A stretch of DNA of 26,080 bases from Deltaproteobacteria bacterium (GTDB lineage Bacteria; Myxococcota_A; SURF-8). Position 1 is the stretch's first letter, and the number at the start of each line of letters is the position of its first letter. Below the pieces are notes generated by a model. The model was not told where the DNA came from, did no database searches, and worked only from the letters and a program-made list of their open reading frames with translations. The position numbers were made by a program, and so were the translations under genes. Positions 16,110-24,327 of this stretch are shown here, one piece after another. The DNA is taken from positions 1 through 26,080 of the forward strand of contig JAKQSH010000505.1 of NCBI GenBank assembly GCA_029570245.1, in the 5' to 3' direction.

Positions 16110-16669
16110 TGCGCCTCCTGTTCTTCGTCTGGAATAGTCAGACTGGTGTCGAGCGTAATGAACCACACGCCGTAATATGTATGCGCATCCGCCGGAGTGG
16201 TGCGCAGATCGCTGTCGGCCTGATCCTGCACGAAGCCCTTGTCGGAAACCACCACTTCCAGCACATGCTGTAAAATAGGAGATTCTTCGCTGCCCGAAAC
16301 CTGCCTAGCGGGCAGGGCGTATGTCATGCCGACACCGTCGATTTTTGGGGCATTCTGATCGTAATCCAGGAACCAGCGGATGCTTAAATTCACGTCCGGG
16401 TCTTCCGGCATGTTGACATCGAGAATCTGAAAAGTCCAGCGGCGGCAGTCGCGCGGAATGGTAGTTTTTCCGAAGGCGGGTTTTACGTTGCGTATCACCG
16501 GCCAGTAATCGTTTTCAAGTTCGAAATCGTCGTCACCGTCCACACGCTCACGGATATCTTCGGGCACCACGCATGATGCAAGCAGCAGAACGGACAGCAG
16601 CACAACCGCAAGCCGCCATGCCCAGCCTGCTGAAATGCGCTCAATTGTTCCGCCGCCGCAGATGTTCAA
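16100..16669 (-). CDS. Small lipoprotein of unknown function
   Basis: The start is taken as TTG at 16669 because GAGGAG lies six bases upstream and overlaps the end of the preceding regulator gene; a frame from 16735 would overlap that gene by 55 bases and add a charged N-terminus before the signal peptide. The 189-aa product has a signal peptide with a lipobox LLLASC (Cys 33) and an acidic stretch (DGDDDFELEND) behind it. The mature domain is not recognised; it has a mixed composition with PRDCRRWTFQILDVN and a possible beta-rich core. The stop overlaps the start of the next lipoprotein gene, so the two are probably translated together and may form a pair at the membrane. Confidence 0.75.
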   Translation of the reverse strand: MNICGGGTIERISAGWAWRLAVVLLSVLLLASCVVPEDIRERVDGDDDFELENDYWPVIRNVKPAFGKTTIPRDCRRWTFQILDVNMPEDPDVNLSIRWFLDYDQNAPKIDGVGMTYALPARQVSGSEESPILQHVLEVVVSDKGFVQDQADSDLRTTPADAHTYYGVWFITLDTSLTIPDEEQEAQCQ

Positions 16670-16679
16670 GTTAGTCTCC

Positions 16680-18476
16680 TCATGCTTTGTCTTCGCCCAT
16701 TTTTTCGAGATATCTGAAAATCGTGCGCGGGTCAACGTCCAGCACCTGCGCCGTGCGGGTGCGATTGCCGTTGTTGAGCATCAGCGCCTTGCGTATGTAC
16801 TCGGTCTGAAATTCTTCGCGCGCAATATTCAGAGGCTTTATCGTGGTGCTTTCGGACTGCGGCAATTCGAGGTCGGCGGCTTCTATCTGTTCGCCTTCCA
16901 CCATTATCAGGGCCTTTTTGATGAGGTTCTCAAGCTCGCGCACGTTGCCGGGCCAGCGGTATTTGCGTATGGCATCCACCGCTCCGGCTGAGAAACCCTT
17001 GATTCTGCGGTCGTATTCTCCGTTGTAACGCTCAAGAAAATAGCGCGCCACCAGCATAACGTCGTCGCCGCGCTCGCGCAGCGGTGGCAACTGCAATCCG
17101 ATGACGTTAAGGCGGTAATACAGGTCTTCGCGGAAACGCCCTTCGGCGATGGCTTTTTCGAGCGGGCGATTGGTTGCGGCCACCACGCGTATGTTAACAT
17201 CGATGGGTACGGTTTCTCCTACCGGAACGATGCTGTGCTCTTCCAGGGCGCGCAGAATTTTCACCTGCAGTTCCATCGGCATGTCGCCGATTTCGTCCAG
17301 AAACAGCGTTCCGCCGTCGGCGGCCTTGAATTTGCCGGTGCGGTTGGCGACAGCTCCGGTAAATGCTCCGCGCTTATGCCCGAACAGTTCGCTTTCGAGC
17401 AGTTCGCCGGGAATGGCTCCGCAGTTTATGGCGACGAAAGGCCCGTCGCGGCGCATGGATTTTTCGTGAATCTCGCGCGCCACAAGTTCTTTGCCCGTGC
17501 CGGTTTCGCCCATTATAAGAACCGGAACGTCAACGCCGGCGATTTTGGATATCTTCTGAAAAACTTCGCGCATGGCGTCGGATGAACCGATAATGCGTCC
17601 GAAACGCATCTGTTCTATTTTTTCCTGCAATTCCTTGCGGTCGATCTGAAGTTCATTGACGATGATGGCATTCTGAATGATAAGTGCTGCCTGTGCAGCG
17701 AAGATTTCGAGCAACTGCATTTTTTCGGGGGTGAACAGGTTTATGACGTTGTTGTTTCCCAGATAAATGACGCCCAGCATATTTCCGCGCGCCACTATGG
17801 GGGCGCACATTACCGAGGACAGTTTGAGGTTCATCACCGATACGGATTTGTTGAAGAATTCGTCGCTCATGGCGTCGGCCACAAGGAGCGATTTGCGCGT
17901 TTCCACCACGCGCGCAATAATGGTGTCGGAAACGTAGCCTATGGCGCCTTCGATGCTCTCGCGGTTGATGTTGCGCGCCACTGTTACGTCGTAGCCTTTT
18001 TCCTCGCGCTTCAGAATAAGAAAGCCCTTGTCGGCCTGAGTGATTTCGATAAGCATGTCGATGAGCGAATTCAGCAGCTCTTCTATGCGGTACTGTCCCA
18101 GCAGTTTCTCGGTGAACTCGTGCAGTTTGTGATAGCCCGCCATTTCTGAAGGCGCCGAACCTTTAGTGCGGGTATCGATTTCGTCGAAGAGATCGAAGGT
18201 CAGGTTCACCTCACCCAGCGTAATGACGTCTTTATGTGTGAGTTTGTAATTTTTCTCCTGGCGACCGTTTATGAGGATTACGCTTTTGCGGTTTACCGGA
18301 GAAATATTGTAATGCTTGCCATCAAAAATTATGTAGGCATGATTGGCATCAATCGACGGGTCGGGAATGCTGATGTCGTTTGTGTTGTCCGCGCCCAGCG
18401 TGGTGATTTTCTTGAAGAGCTTAACCGATTGCGGACCACCGCCTGGATTGTTGTTTATGAATTGCAGGCTCGGCAT
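16680..18476 (-). CDS. Sigma-54 dependent activator with FHA and GAF domains
   Basis: The 598-aa protein begins with an FHA-like domain (about 5-98), then a GAF domain (about 118-275), an AAA+ sigma-54 interaction domain (about 293-525) and a Fis-type helix-turn-helix (about 552-594). Walker A is GETGTGKE (323-330), the sigma-54 contact loop GAFTGA is intact (370-375), and Walker B is LFLDEI (391-396). The FHA domain lacks the usual Arg after Gly 28 (LGADNTND) and has D-A-N-H where S-R-x-H is expected. It should activate RpoN-dependent promoters. It lies two genes downstream of a Ser/Thr kinase, a common pairing in which the kinase controls the FHA activator. GGAGG upstream supports the ATG. 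The gap to the preceding gene is 21 bases. Confidence 0.93.
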   Translation of the reverse strand: MPSLQFINNNPGGGPQSVKLFKKITTLGADNTNDISIPDPSIDANHAYIIFDGKHYNISPVNRKSVILINGRQEKNYKLTHKDVITLGEVNLTFDLFDEIDTRTKGSAPSEMAGYHKLHEFTEKLLGQYRIEELLNSLIDMLIEITQADKGFLILKREEKGYDVTVARNINRESIEGAIGYVSDTIIARVVETRKSLLVADAMSDEFFNKSVSVMNLKLSSVMCAPIVARGNMLGVIYLGNNNVINLFTPEKMQLLEIFAAQAALIIQNAIIVNELQIDRKELQEKIEQMRFGRIIGSSDAMREVFQKISKIAGVDVPVLIMGETGTGKELVAREIHEKSMRRDGPFVAINCGAIPGELLESELFGHKRGAFTGAVANRTGKFKAADGGTLFLDEIGDMPMELQVKILRALEEHSIVPVGETVPIDVNIRVVAATNRPLEKAIAEGRFREDLYYRLNVIGLQLPPLRERGDDVMLVARYFLERYNGEYDRRIKGFSAGAVDAIRKYRWPGNVRELENLIKKALIMVEGEQIEAADLELPQSESTTIKPLNIAREEFQTEYIRKALMLNNGNRTRTAQVLDVDPRTIFRYLEKMGEDKA

Positions 18477-18497
18477 CTGCCCTCCTCCCTTTGCTCG

Positions 18498-19391
18498 CTA
18501 AAATTCCACATACAGAAACCCCACTTTCGGTTTGTCGGAATTTTCATCGCTGTCGTCCTGCGGCGCTTCGCTTTCTGGCAGCGGCGTGTATTCGCGATAA
18601 TTCAGGGCTGCGTCTATGACGCCACCCACAGCCAGAATTGCAAACACGCCCAGGCTCACGAATTGCGTGATGCGCCAGTCGCGCGCCAGCTTTGCATTGC
18701 CGCTGGTGTACATGCCGTCGTCGCCGCGATAGCCGCGCACCATGAAATATGAGGTGATGTTAAGTGCCAGACTTATCGTTTCAGCGGCGGCGAAGAGTGT
18801 TCCTTTCACCGGCTGGCCGTTCTGAAACTGCCCGACGCCGAAAGGAATGAAATTCACCGCATAAGCGTTGCGGCTGAAATATTCTTTTTTCAGGGGCGGC
18901 TGTTCTTTTTCGGCGGTTTTAATGCGCGCCTGACGGATTTCGTCCAGCAGCTGGCGGTTTTCTTCCTTAATTGATTCGAAGAAGTCGATGATTATCGGCG
19001 GCACATACAGAGGGTCAAGCTGATAATCCGGCTCGCGCGTAAGCAGCAGCATGAAGCTTTCCTTCGAACGCTCTTTCTGCTGAAGAATATAGTAGGTTAC
19101 GCCCAGATGTCGGTATGCCTCAAGCTGCTGTTCTTCGGAATCGAAAAGTCCCTGGCGCATGGCCTCTTCCAGATGCGTGACAACCGCCGGATAATCGCCA
19201 TATTGAAAAAGGTTGCGCACCAGCTCAAGCTCTTCATCGCCGCCGGACTTAAGTATCAGCGGCGCTTCAAAAGCCTGGGTGTTGTCGCCGCCGTTCGCGG
19301 ACTGCTGCGGCTCGGCGCAGACTTCGTGCAGACAGACGAACGTCAGCACAAAAGCCAGGAGCGACAGCATTTTTCTGATACGGCGCGACAT
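18498..19391 (-). CDS. TPR-containing membrane protein (DUF5683-like C-terminus)
   Basis: The 297-aa protein has a signal peptide (about 1-26, ending near VCAEP), a helical TPR-like region (about 53-115), a charged helix (about 137-165), and a C-terminal part with the sequence NFIPFGVGQFQNGQP near 186-200 followed by hydrophobic segments at about 204-226 and 243-266. The NFIPFGVGQFQNG stretch resembles DUF5683-like proteins, often found beside kinases in deltaproteobacteria. The start overlaps the kinase stop by one base (TAATG), implying translational coupling. The TPR region probably docks a partner of the kinase at the periplasmic side, though this is inferred. A tail rich in Asp and Glu follows the last membrane segment. 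Confidence 0.75.
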   Translation of the reverse strand: MSRRIRKMLSLLAFVLTFVCLHEVCAEPQQSANGGDNTQAFEAPLILKSGGDEELELVRNLFQYGDYPAVVTHLEEAMRQGLFDSEEQQLEAYRHLGVTYYILQQKERSKESFMLLLTREPDYQLDPLYVPPIIIDFFESIKEENRQLLDEIRQARIKTAEKEQPPLKKEYFSRNAYAVNFIPFGVGQFQNGQPVKGTLFAAAETISLALNITSYFMVRGYRGDDGMYTSGNAKLARDWRITQFVSLGVFAILAVGGVIDAALNYREYTPLPESEAPQDDSDENSDKPKVGFLYVEF

Positions 19392-21235
19392 TACAGCTTT
19401 CTCAATTCAAACCTGACCTCGGTGCTTTGACCGGCCTTGAGTTTAACCCTGCGGGTTTCGGTTACAAAGCCTTCCTTGCGCAGGCTGATTTCAACGCTTT
19501 TCTCCGATACCTGCTCCGGCCATCTTATCTCAAGCGGCTTCGAAAATGGAGTATATCCTTTGAATTCCCCAGCGATGAACAGCATGGCCTTCTGCGAATT
19601 GCCTATGCTGAGCATGGCCGGAAGCAGTTCCAGGCGTTCGCGGATTTCTATGGACTGATCCGGGCGCACGATTTCGACTGTTTTTTCAAGCGGAACGCAG
19701 CTTGGGTTTACCATGCGCACTCTGTGTTTTCCGGCAGGAAGCTGCAACGGGAAAACTGTGGAGGCATCCAGCGGATATTGACCGACTTTTCTGCCGTCTA
19801 CGTAAATGTCCGACCACGGCATGGTATGTACGCGCAGCGTACCTGAAAAATCAGCACCTGCAATCGCCGCCCCCTTGCCGGGAATTTTTTTTAGCGCACC
19901 AATTCTTATGGTGTTCTTCGGTTTCAGCAGAACCGGTTTGCTCAGGCTTTCAACGGCGACCGCAGCTTTCGCCTCAGAAGGCGGAGCACCGTCAATCGGC
20001 GTTATTCCTGTGGGGGGCGAATCATCAGCCTGACTGTAGTTGACTTCCGAATACAGAATTTCTTCATCAGTGTCCGGCGGCGTAAAAAGCCCGTAGAGCA
20101 GATCATTGTGATTTCGCAGCTGAACTGCGGCAATTATCAGAAAGGCCGCCGCTGCGGCAAAAGCGCCGAAGTACGCCAGGCGCTTTTCCCATCGGCGCCG
20201 CGTAAGCAGGGCCTGAAGATGCGTGTTTGCTTCGGCGTGATCCGGTTTTACAAGCAGCAGACGATTATAAAGCTGTGCGGCTTCCGCCGGTTTGCGCTTC
20301 GACAGACTCCGGGCTTTTTCTTCCAGCCACACCACAAGGCGTCCGTTGAATTCCTTAAGATATGAATCCGAATCGAGCAGCAGACGTCGCAGTTCGCCTT
20401 CGGGGTCTTCAATCAGCGTCGTCGCCAGGTAGTCTTCGAGGTCTTTCAGCAGTTCCGCCGCACTCTGATAGCGCTGGGCCACATCGTTTCTCAACAGACG
20501 GCGCAGAATAGCGGCAAAACGGTTGGTCATTTCGGGTCGCAGCATCTGCGGATCGTCGTATACACCTTCGTAAATACGGCGCAAAATCAGAGGCGGGCTG
20601 TCGCCATCGAAAGGCAGCTGACCGCAACAGATTTCGTACAGTATGGTGCCCAGCGAAAACAGGTCCGAACGCGGGTCGATTTTCTGCCCGGTAGCCTGTT
20701 CCGGACTCATGTAGACCGGCGAGCCAACCAGAGTTCCGGTCATGGTCATGGACATTTCTTCGAGGGCGCGGGCTATGCCGAAATCCATAAGTTTCAACGC
20801 GCCGTCCAGATGAAACATGACGTTTTCGGGCTTAAGATCGCGATGTACGATGCCCTGTTTATGGGCATGATCCAGCGCGCGAGCGATAAAAAGTGCAATT
20901 ATCGCCGCCACCTCTTCGGGCAGCACGCGCTGACGCTTTGAAAGATCAGCCAGAGTGCCGGCCTGAATTAGCTCGGTCACTATGTACGGAACATCCGAGC
21001 CCTCACCGGAATAATCGAATATTTCTATGATGTTAGCGTGACGCAGGCGCGCCACGGTGGTTGCTTCGCGCCTGAAACGCTTTACGGCTTCGGCCTCGCG
21101 CGCCAGATGCGCATGCATGATTTTGAGCGCAACTTCACGCTTGAGGTGCTCATCCTCGGCTTTATAGACCACTGCCATTCCGCCGTGGCCGATCTCTTCC
21201 ATTATTCTATATTTATCGATCCTGCGACCGATCAC
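19391..21235 (-). CDS. Transmembrane Ser/Thr protein kinase with PEGA domains
   Basis: The 614-aa protein has an N-terminal Hanks-type kinase domain (about 8-270): Gly loop GHGGMAVVYK (16-25), ATP lysine K38, catalytic HRDLKPEN (131-138), DFG (151-153), and an activation segment with several Thr/Ser ending at SPE (177-179). A helical, TPR-like linker (about 300-345) precedes one TM helix (about 351-372). The outside part has a Pro-rich linker and two PEGA domains (about 465-525 and 538-612), which are thought to bind cell-envelope ligands. It probably senses the envelope and phosphorylates cytoplasmic partners, including possibly the FHA regulator two genes downstream. The start is GTG at 21235 with a weak ribosome binding site. 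It is the first gene of the operon, with a candidate promoter just upstream. Confidence 0.93.
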   Translation of the reverse strand: MIGRRIDKYRIMEEIGHGGMAVVYKAEDEHLKREVALKIMHAHLAREAEAVKRFRREATTVARLRHANIIEIFDYSGEGSDVPYIVTELIQAGTLADLSKRQRVLPEEVAAIIALFIARALDHAHKQGIVHRDLKPENVMFHLDGALKLMDFGIARALEEMSMTMTGTLVGSPVYMSPEQATGQKIDPRSDLFSLGTILYEICCGQLPFDGDSPPLILRRIYEGVYDDPQMLRPEMTNRFAAILRRLLRNDVAQRYQSAAELLKDLEDYLATTLIEDPEGELRRLLLDSDSYLKEFNGRLVVWLEEKARSLSKRKPAEAAQLYNRLLLVKPDHAEANTHLQALLTRRRWEKRLAYFGAFAAAAAFLIIAAVQLRNHNDLLYGLFTPPDTDEEILYSEVNYSQADDSPPTGITPIDGAPPSEAKAAVAVESLSKPVLLKPKNTIRIGALKKIPGKGAAIAGADFSGTLRVHTMPWSDIYVDGRKVGQYPLDASTVFPLQLPAGKHRVRMVNPSCVPLEKTVEIVRPDQSIEIRERLELLPAMLSIGNSQKAMLFIAGEFKGYTPFSKPLEIRWPEQVSEKSVEISLRKEGFVTETRRVKLKAGQSTEVRFELRKL

Positions 21236-21277
21236 TTGCTTTCAATCCGTGAAAAAATTGTCCTGCCTGCAAAAGAA

Positions 21278-21306
21278 AGTATAGCAATAAAGTCAGGGAA
21301 ACAAAA
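21278..21306 (-). promoter_or_regulatory. Candidate promoter of the kinase operon
   Basis: On the minus strand TTTTGT (21301-21306) precedes TATACT (21278-21283) with a 17-base spacer. It lies between the terminator of the preceding unit and the GTG start, giving a leader of about 35 bases. The -10 match is good; the -35 match is moderate. Confidence 0.4.
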
Positions 21307-21319
21307 GATACTGCGACAG

Positions 21320-21341
21320 AAAAAGCGCAGTTGCGCTTTTT
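21320..21341. terminator. Intrinsic terminator between the two minus-strand units
   Basis: AAAAAGCGC (21320-21328) and GCGCTTTTT (21333-21341) form a 9-bp stem with an AGTT loop. On the minus strand it ends with a T-run and lies 45 bases after the stop codon of the coiled-coil protein. Confidence 0.85.
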
Positions 21342-21385
21342 CCGAAAGCGGCGAACAATTGCGCGGTTCGACTGCGCCCGGCTTT

Positions 21386-23314
21386 CTACTTGTTCAGTCC
21401 CAGAAGCTCCTGAACGCTTTTCAGTTTCTGTTCCGCGCGGGCGCGGGCTTCCATTTCGGATTTTATAAGAGCATAAGCCTTCACCAGGCGCTGCTCGTTT
21501 TTCTGGTTCAATTCGCGCAATTCTTCGGCCTCGGCTTCCAGCAGTTCCAGTTTTACGTCGAAATCCTGCGAAGCCTGTCCGGCGTTTCGATGCTGTTCCT
21601 CAAGTTCGGTGTGACGCTGCTGCAATTCCGCCAACTTTGCGGACAGTTCGTCGCGCTGTCGCACGGCATCATCAAGCGAGCGTCCAAGCTCGCTTATGCG
21701 TTCGTCGCCGCTGCGGCGCACTTCGGTTATTTCGCGCGCACGTTCTTCTTCCAGACGCGCCAGTTCCGCCTTGTGCGAATGCTCCATTTCCAGCAGGCGG
21801 GCCTCAAGGCGACTGACTTCAACGGCGCGTTCTTTTCTCAGATCGTCCAGTTCGGCTTCGAGCTGCGTTTTTTCGGCACGCCCGGCGGCCAGCTGCTCTT
21901 CAAGAAGCTGTAACTGTCGATTGGCCTCAAGCAGATCGCTGTTGAGGCTGGCGACTTCGGAGTCGCGGTTTTTAAGAACATCTGTGTGAGCGTTAAGTTC
22001 CGCATCCTTGTGCAGAAGTCTGTCCTGCATGGCGGCCAGTTCTTCGTCTTTTTCAGACAGCTCACGGTGCAGTTTGCGGTTTTCGGTGTCGGCGATGGTG
22101 AATTTTTCCTCAAGCTGCGCCACCTGACGACGCACCATATCCAGTGATGCGCGTTCTCTGTCGAGGTCTTCCAGCGCTTCGGCCAGACGCCTTTCGAGCA
22201 TGGCCTTCAGGCTGCCTTCGGCGGTTTCGCGGGCCTCAGTATCGGGTTCAGGCTGGATCGGAAAATCTTCCGCATCAAAATCAAGCGTCGCCGTTTCGAC
22301 ATCCGGTGTCTTCCTGGCAGACGTTTCGGGTTTCACGATTTCGCGTTCGACATCTTCAAGTACGGCCTGAACAATTTCATCGTCCAGTTCCGATGGGTTG
22401 CCGAGCGCCTCTTCGACGATTTTGTCAAGCGATGCTTCGTCTTCAAGCACTTCAGCCAGTTCTTCCTGCACCATATTGCGGACGACAGTATCTTCCGGTG
22501 CGATTTCCTCTGGTCGCAGGTTCTCGACCAGAGTTTCTTCGACGGCGGTGTCCAGTTCCGCGTCCACGATTTCCTTCAGTCCGTCGAGAATATCAGAATC
22601 TTCATCCTCAAAAGGCACGGCAGATTTGTGCGGCCCTTCCGGCGCAGCGACTTTTTCTTTGATGGTCAGTGGCTCGAAAACCGTTTCTTCTTCCGGCTCA
22701 GACTCTACGCCCAGCATTTCGTCCAGCTCCGAAAGATCGGCTTCCTTGCGGGCGACCAGCGTATCGAGCATATTGTCCGGCATGTCGCCCAGCAGACTGT
22801 CCAGCTCGTCCAGCACTTCTTCTTCCTTGCCCTTGCCGGTGCCGGGGTCGCGCATGACGAAATCTTCGGGGTCGGGCAGGTCGAGCGGCATTACATCCAG
22901 TGTCGGCGGCTGAGGCTCGCGGCGGACTTCTGTCATCGGCAGCATCAGCATGGGCGCCAGCGCATTGTAAAATGTTTCCGGCATGAAGGGCTTGATGAGA
23001 TAGCGCTCGGCGTGTTTACGCAGTTTGCGATGCTGTTCGACGGCTGCGGCGTCTTTTTCTTCGGCGCAGATCAGAAAAATTTTGTTCTTCAGCGCCAGAT
23101 TGCGCTTGAGCGCTCCGAAAACGGCGAAGCCGTTGCCGTCGGGAAGATGCAGGTCGATTAAAAATGCGTCAGGCTTGAATTCGGTCAGGAGCTGCCGTGC
23201 TTCGGCGCTGTTGCGCGCCAGTCTGGCTTCGAGCGGCTTTCCTTTCAAGAAGCGCTCCATGCCTGAGAACAACTCCGAGTCTGAACTGATTACGAGGAGC
23301 TTTTTCTCGACCAT
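21386..23314 (-). CDS. Receiver-coiled-coil protein, AglZ/FrzS-like
   Basis: The 642-aa protein has an N-terminal receiver-like domain (about 4-122), an acidic linker rich in Glu/Asp/Leu (about 130-375), and a long coiled coil (about 385-635) with few prolines. The receiver keeps the phosphoacceptor-like D54 (LIDLHLPDG) and K108 (LIKPF), but the usual acidic pair is S-S-D (10-12) and the conserved Thr/Ser is Cys 83 (LICAEE), so phosphorylation may be weak or absent. The same layout, a pseudo-receiver joined to a coiled coil, is known in Myxococcus AglZ and FrzS, scaffold proteins for motility and polarity. No other motility gene is seen here. AAGGG lies upstream of the ATG. It follows the small protein gene by 49 bases, likely in one transcript. 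Confidence 0.8.
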   Translation of the reverse strand: MVEKKLLVISSDSELFSGMERFLKGKPLEARLARNSAEARQLLTEFKPDAFLIDLHLPDGNGFAVFGALKRNLALKNKIFLICAEEKDAAAVEQHRKLRKHAERYLIKPFMPETFYNALAPMLMLPMTEVRREPQPPTLDVMPLDLPDPEDFVMRDPGTGKGKEEEVLDELDSLLGDMPDNMLDTLVARKEADLSELDEMLGVESEPEEETVFEPLTIKEKVAAPEGPHKSAVPFEDEDSDILDGLKEIVDAELDTAVEETLVENLRPEEIAPEDTVVRNMVQEELAEVLEDEASLDKIVEEALGNPSELDDEIVQAVLEDVEREIVKPETSARKTPDVETATLDFDAEDFPIQPEPDTEARETAEGSLKAMLERRLAEALEDLDRERASLDMVRRQVAQLEEKFTIADTENRKLHRELSEKDEELAAMQDRLLHKDAELNAHTDVLKNRDSEVASLNSDLLEANRQLQLLEEQLAAGRAEKTQLEAELDDLRKERAVEVSRLEARLLEMEHSHKAELARLEEERAREITEVRRSGDERISELGRSLDDAVRQRDELSAKLAELQQRHTELEEQHRNAGQASQDFDVKLELLEAEAEELRELNQKNEQRLVKAYALIKSEMEARARAEQKLKSVQELLGLNK

Positions 23315-23363
23315 CTCAATTCCCTTGTCTACTTCAGGGTGGTGTATGAAAAAAGGACTTCTT

Positions 23364-23837
23364 TCAGTCGCCCTTCAATTTCGATATTGCCCTGCCGATT
23401 TCTTTTATGCTGCCCAGGCCGTGACGCGCCAGGTACATCATTACGCCCTTGCCGCCCAGCGCCAGAACCCCGAATACTCCTATGCGCGTGAGTCCAAGAA
23501 AACCGATGTTGAGTTTGGCTTTTATGTATTCGTCGGGGTTGTCGGAAGTCATTATTCTGAAAAATTCGACGCCGTTTTCACCGATATCGTCCGACTTGAA
23601 CTCCAGCAGACGCGTGATGGCGGCCGGGCTGATTGTGAAGGATATTTCGGGCGACTTCGGGCAGGCGCCTTCGCGCAGAAATGTTTTTTTGCTTTCACGG
23701 GCGACGTAATAAGAACCTTCGTCGCCGCCGATGCGCATTTCTATTATGATACCGTCTTTAAGAGGCGCTGCGGCGCGCTTCGCCACGTCTTTTTCCTCAA
23801 GAAAACGGCGCAAACGTTCGAAATCTTCTCTGGCCAT
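23364..23837 (-). CDS. Conserved small protein, possibly SCP2-like
   Basis: The 157-aa protein has no signal peptide or clear membrane helix except a hydrophobic stretch near 117-135 (LGLTRIGVFGVLALGGKG). The central part (about 25-110), with IIIEMRIGGDEGSYYV, ISFTISPAAITRLLEF and EYIKAKLNIG, resembles the layout of SCP2 sterol-carrier-type lipid-binding domains, where a beta sheet is followed by a segment giving a small activity or signal value. The similarity is weak and no function is assigned. The ATG has AAGGAG seven bases upstream, and a candidate extended -10 promoter lies about 60 bases upstream. It is the first gene of a two-gene unit with the receiver-coiled-coil protein, so the two may act together. 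Confidence 0.7.
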   Translation of the reverse strand: MAREDFERLRRFLEEKDVAKRAAAPLKDGIIIEMRIGGDEGSYYVARESKKTFLREGACPKSPEISFTISPAAITRLLEFKSDDIGENGVEFFRIMTSDNPDEYIKAKLNIGFLGLTRIGVFGVLALGGKGVMMYLARHGLGSIKEIGRAISKLKGD

Positions 23838-23898
23838 AAACTGACTCCTTAAAAAGGCATTTTACGCAGTGTTGATATGAAATCCACAATGGAAGTAA

Positions 23899-23927
23899 AT
23901 TATCACACCCGCCCGGCGCGGGCAAAT
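23899..23927 (-). promoter_or_regulatory. Candidate extended -10 promoter of the two-gene unit
   Basis: On the minus strand ATTTGC (23922-23927) precedes GATAAT (23899-23904) with a 17-base spacer, and TG occurs one base before the -10 box as in extended -10 promoters. The spacer holds a GC-rich inverted repeat (CCCGC/GCGGG), which may affect promoter opening or be a protein site. Confidence 0.45.
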
Positions 23928-24163
23928 CTTAAGTTGCCGAAATCAGCCTGAAAGGAAATGAATCGGAGCCCGGACCTGAACAGTCTCCGGTTTATAAAAA
24001 CACCACCGGCGTTTATCGTCCGTCTCCCCCCTCTGCGGTCTCTCGCAAGTTGTAATTCCCGCGAAGGCTCAGAGCTTCAGGTCGGGAGACATAAAGCAAC
24101 AGGGTTGGGTGCCAACGAGGAGGGCCGCACTGCGCGCAAAAGGGCGCGGAAGGCGGAAGAATG

Positions 24164-24259
24164 AGATGCTTTTTTACGGAGTGGCGGTCGTTTGGGTTTT
24201 AACGCTGCGTAATATCGCACATGCGCGCGCGAAGCGCGCGCATTCATAAGCTGCTGGAA
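24164..24259 (+). repeat. 96-bp dispersed repeat, copy B
   Basis: Gap-free match to 7241-7336 with nine differences (87 of 96 identical). The small stem TGCG/CGCA is at 24206-24209 and 24216-24219 with loop TAATAT in place of CTCTGC, and the 10-bp stem ATGCGCGCGC/GCGCGCGCAT at 24221-24230 and 24234-24243 with the GAA loop is identical. It lies about 260 bases before the nuclease-like gene. Confidence 0.85.
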
Positions 24260-24306
24260 CTTTCTAATTCTGGATATAAATATTTTCAGGCACGATCTGG
24301 CGCTGG

Positions 24307-24327
24307 TGCGAGCCCTTCGGGCTCGCA
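24307..24327 (+). repeat. Second strong hairpin near repeat copy B
   Basis: TGCGAGCCC and GGGCTCGCA form a perfect 9-bp stem closed by TTC, so the tip reads C-TTCG-G, a very stable tetraloop in RNA. Like the hairpin in the 96-bp repeat, its right arm runs directly into GCATTC. It is not followed by a T-run, so it is not a standard terminator. Confidence 0.7.

Noticed and set aside
21038..21913. 291-aa plus-strand frame across the kinase start and coiled-coil gene end
   Set aside because: It spans the terminator at 21320-21341 and two well supported minus-strand genes, and its Phe/Gln-rich sequence is typical of antisense coiled coil.
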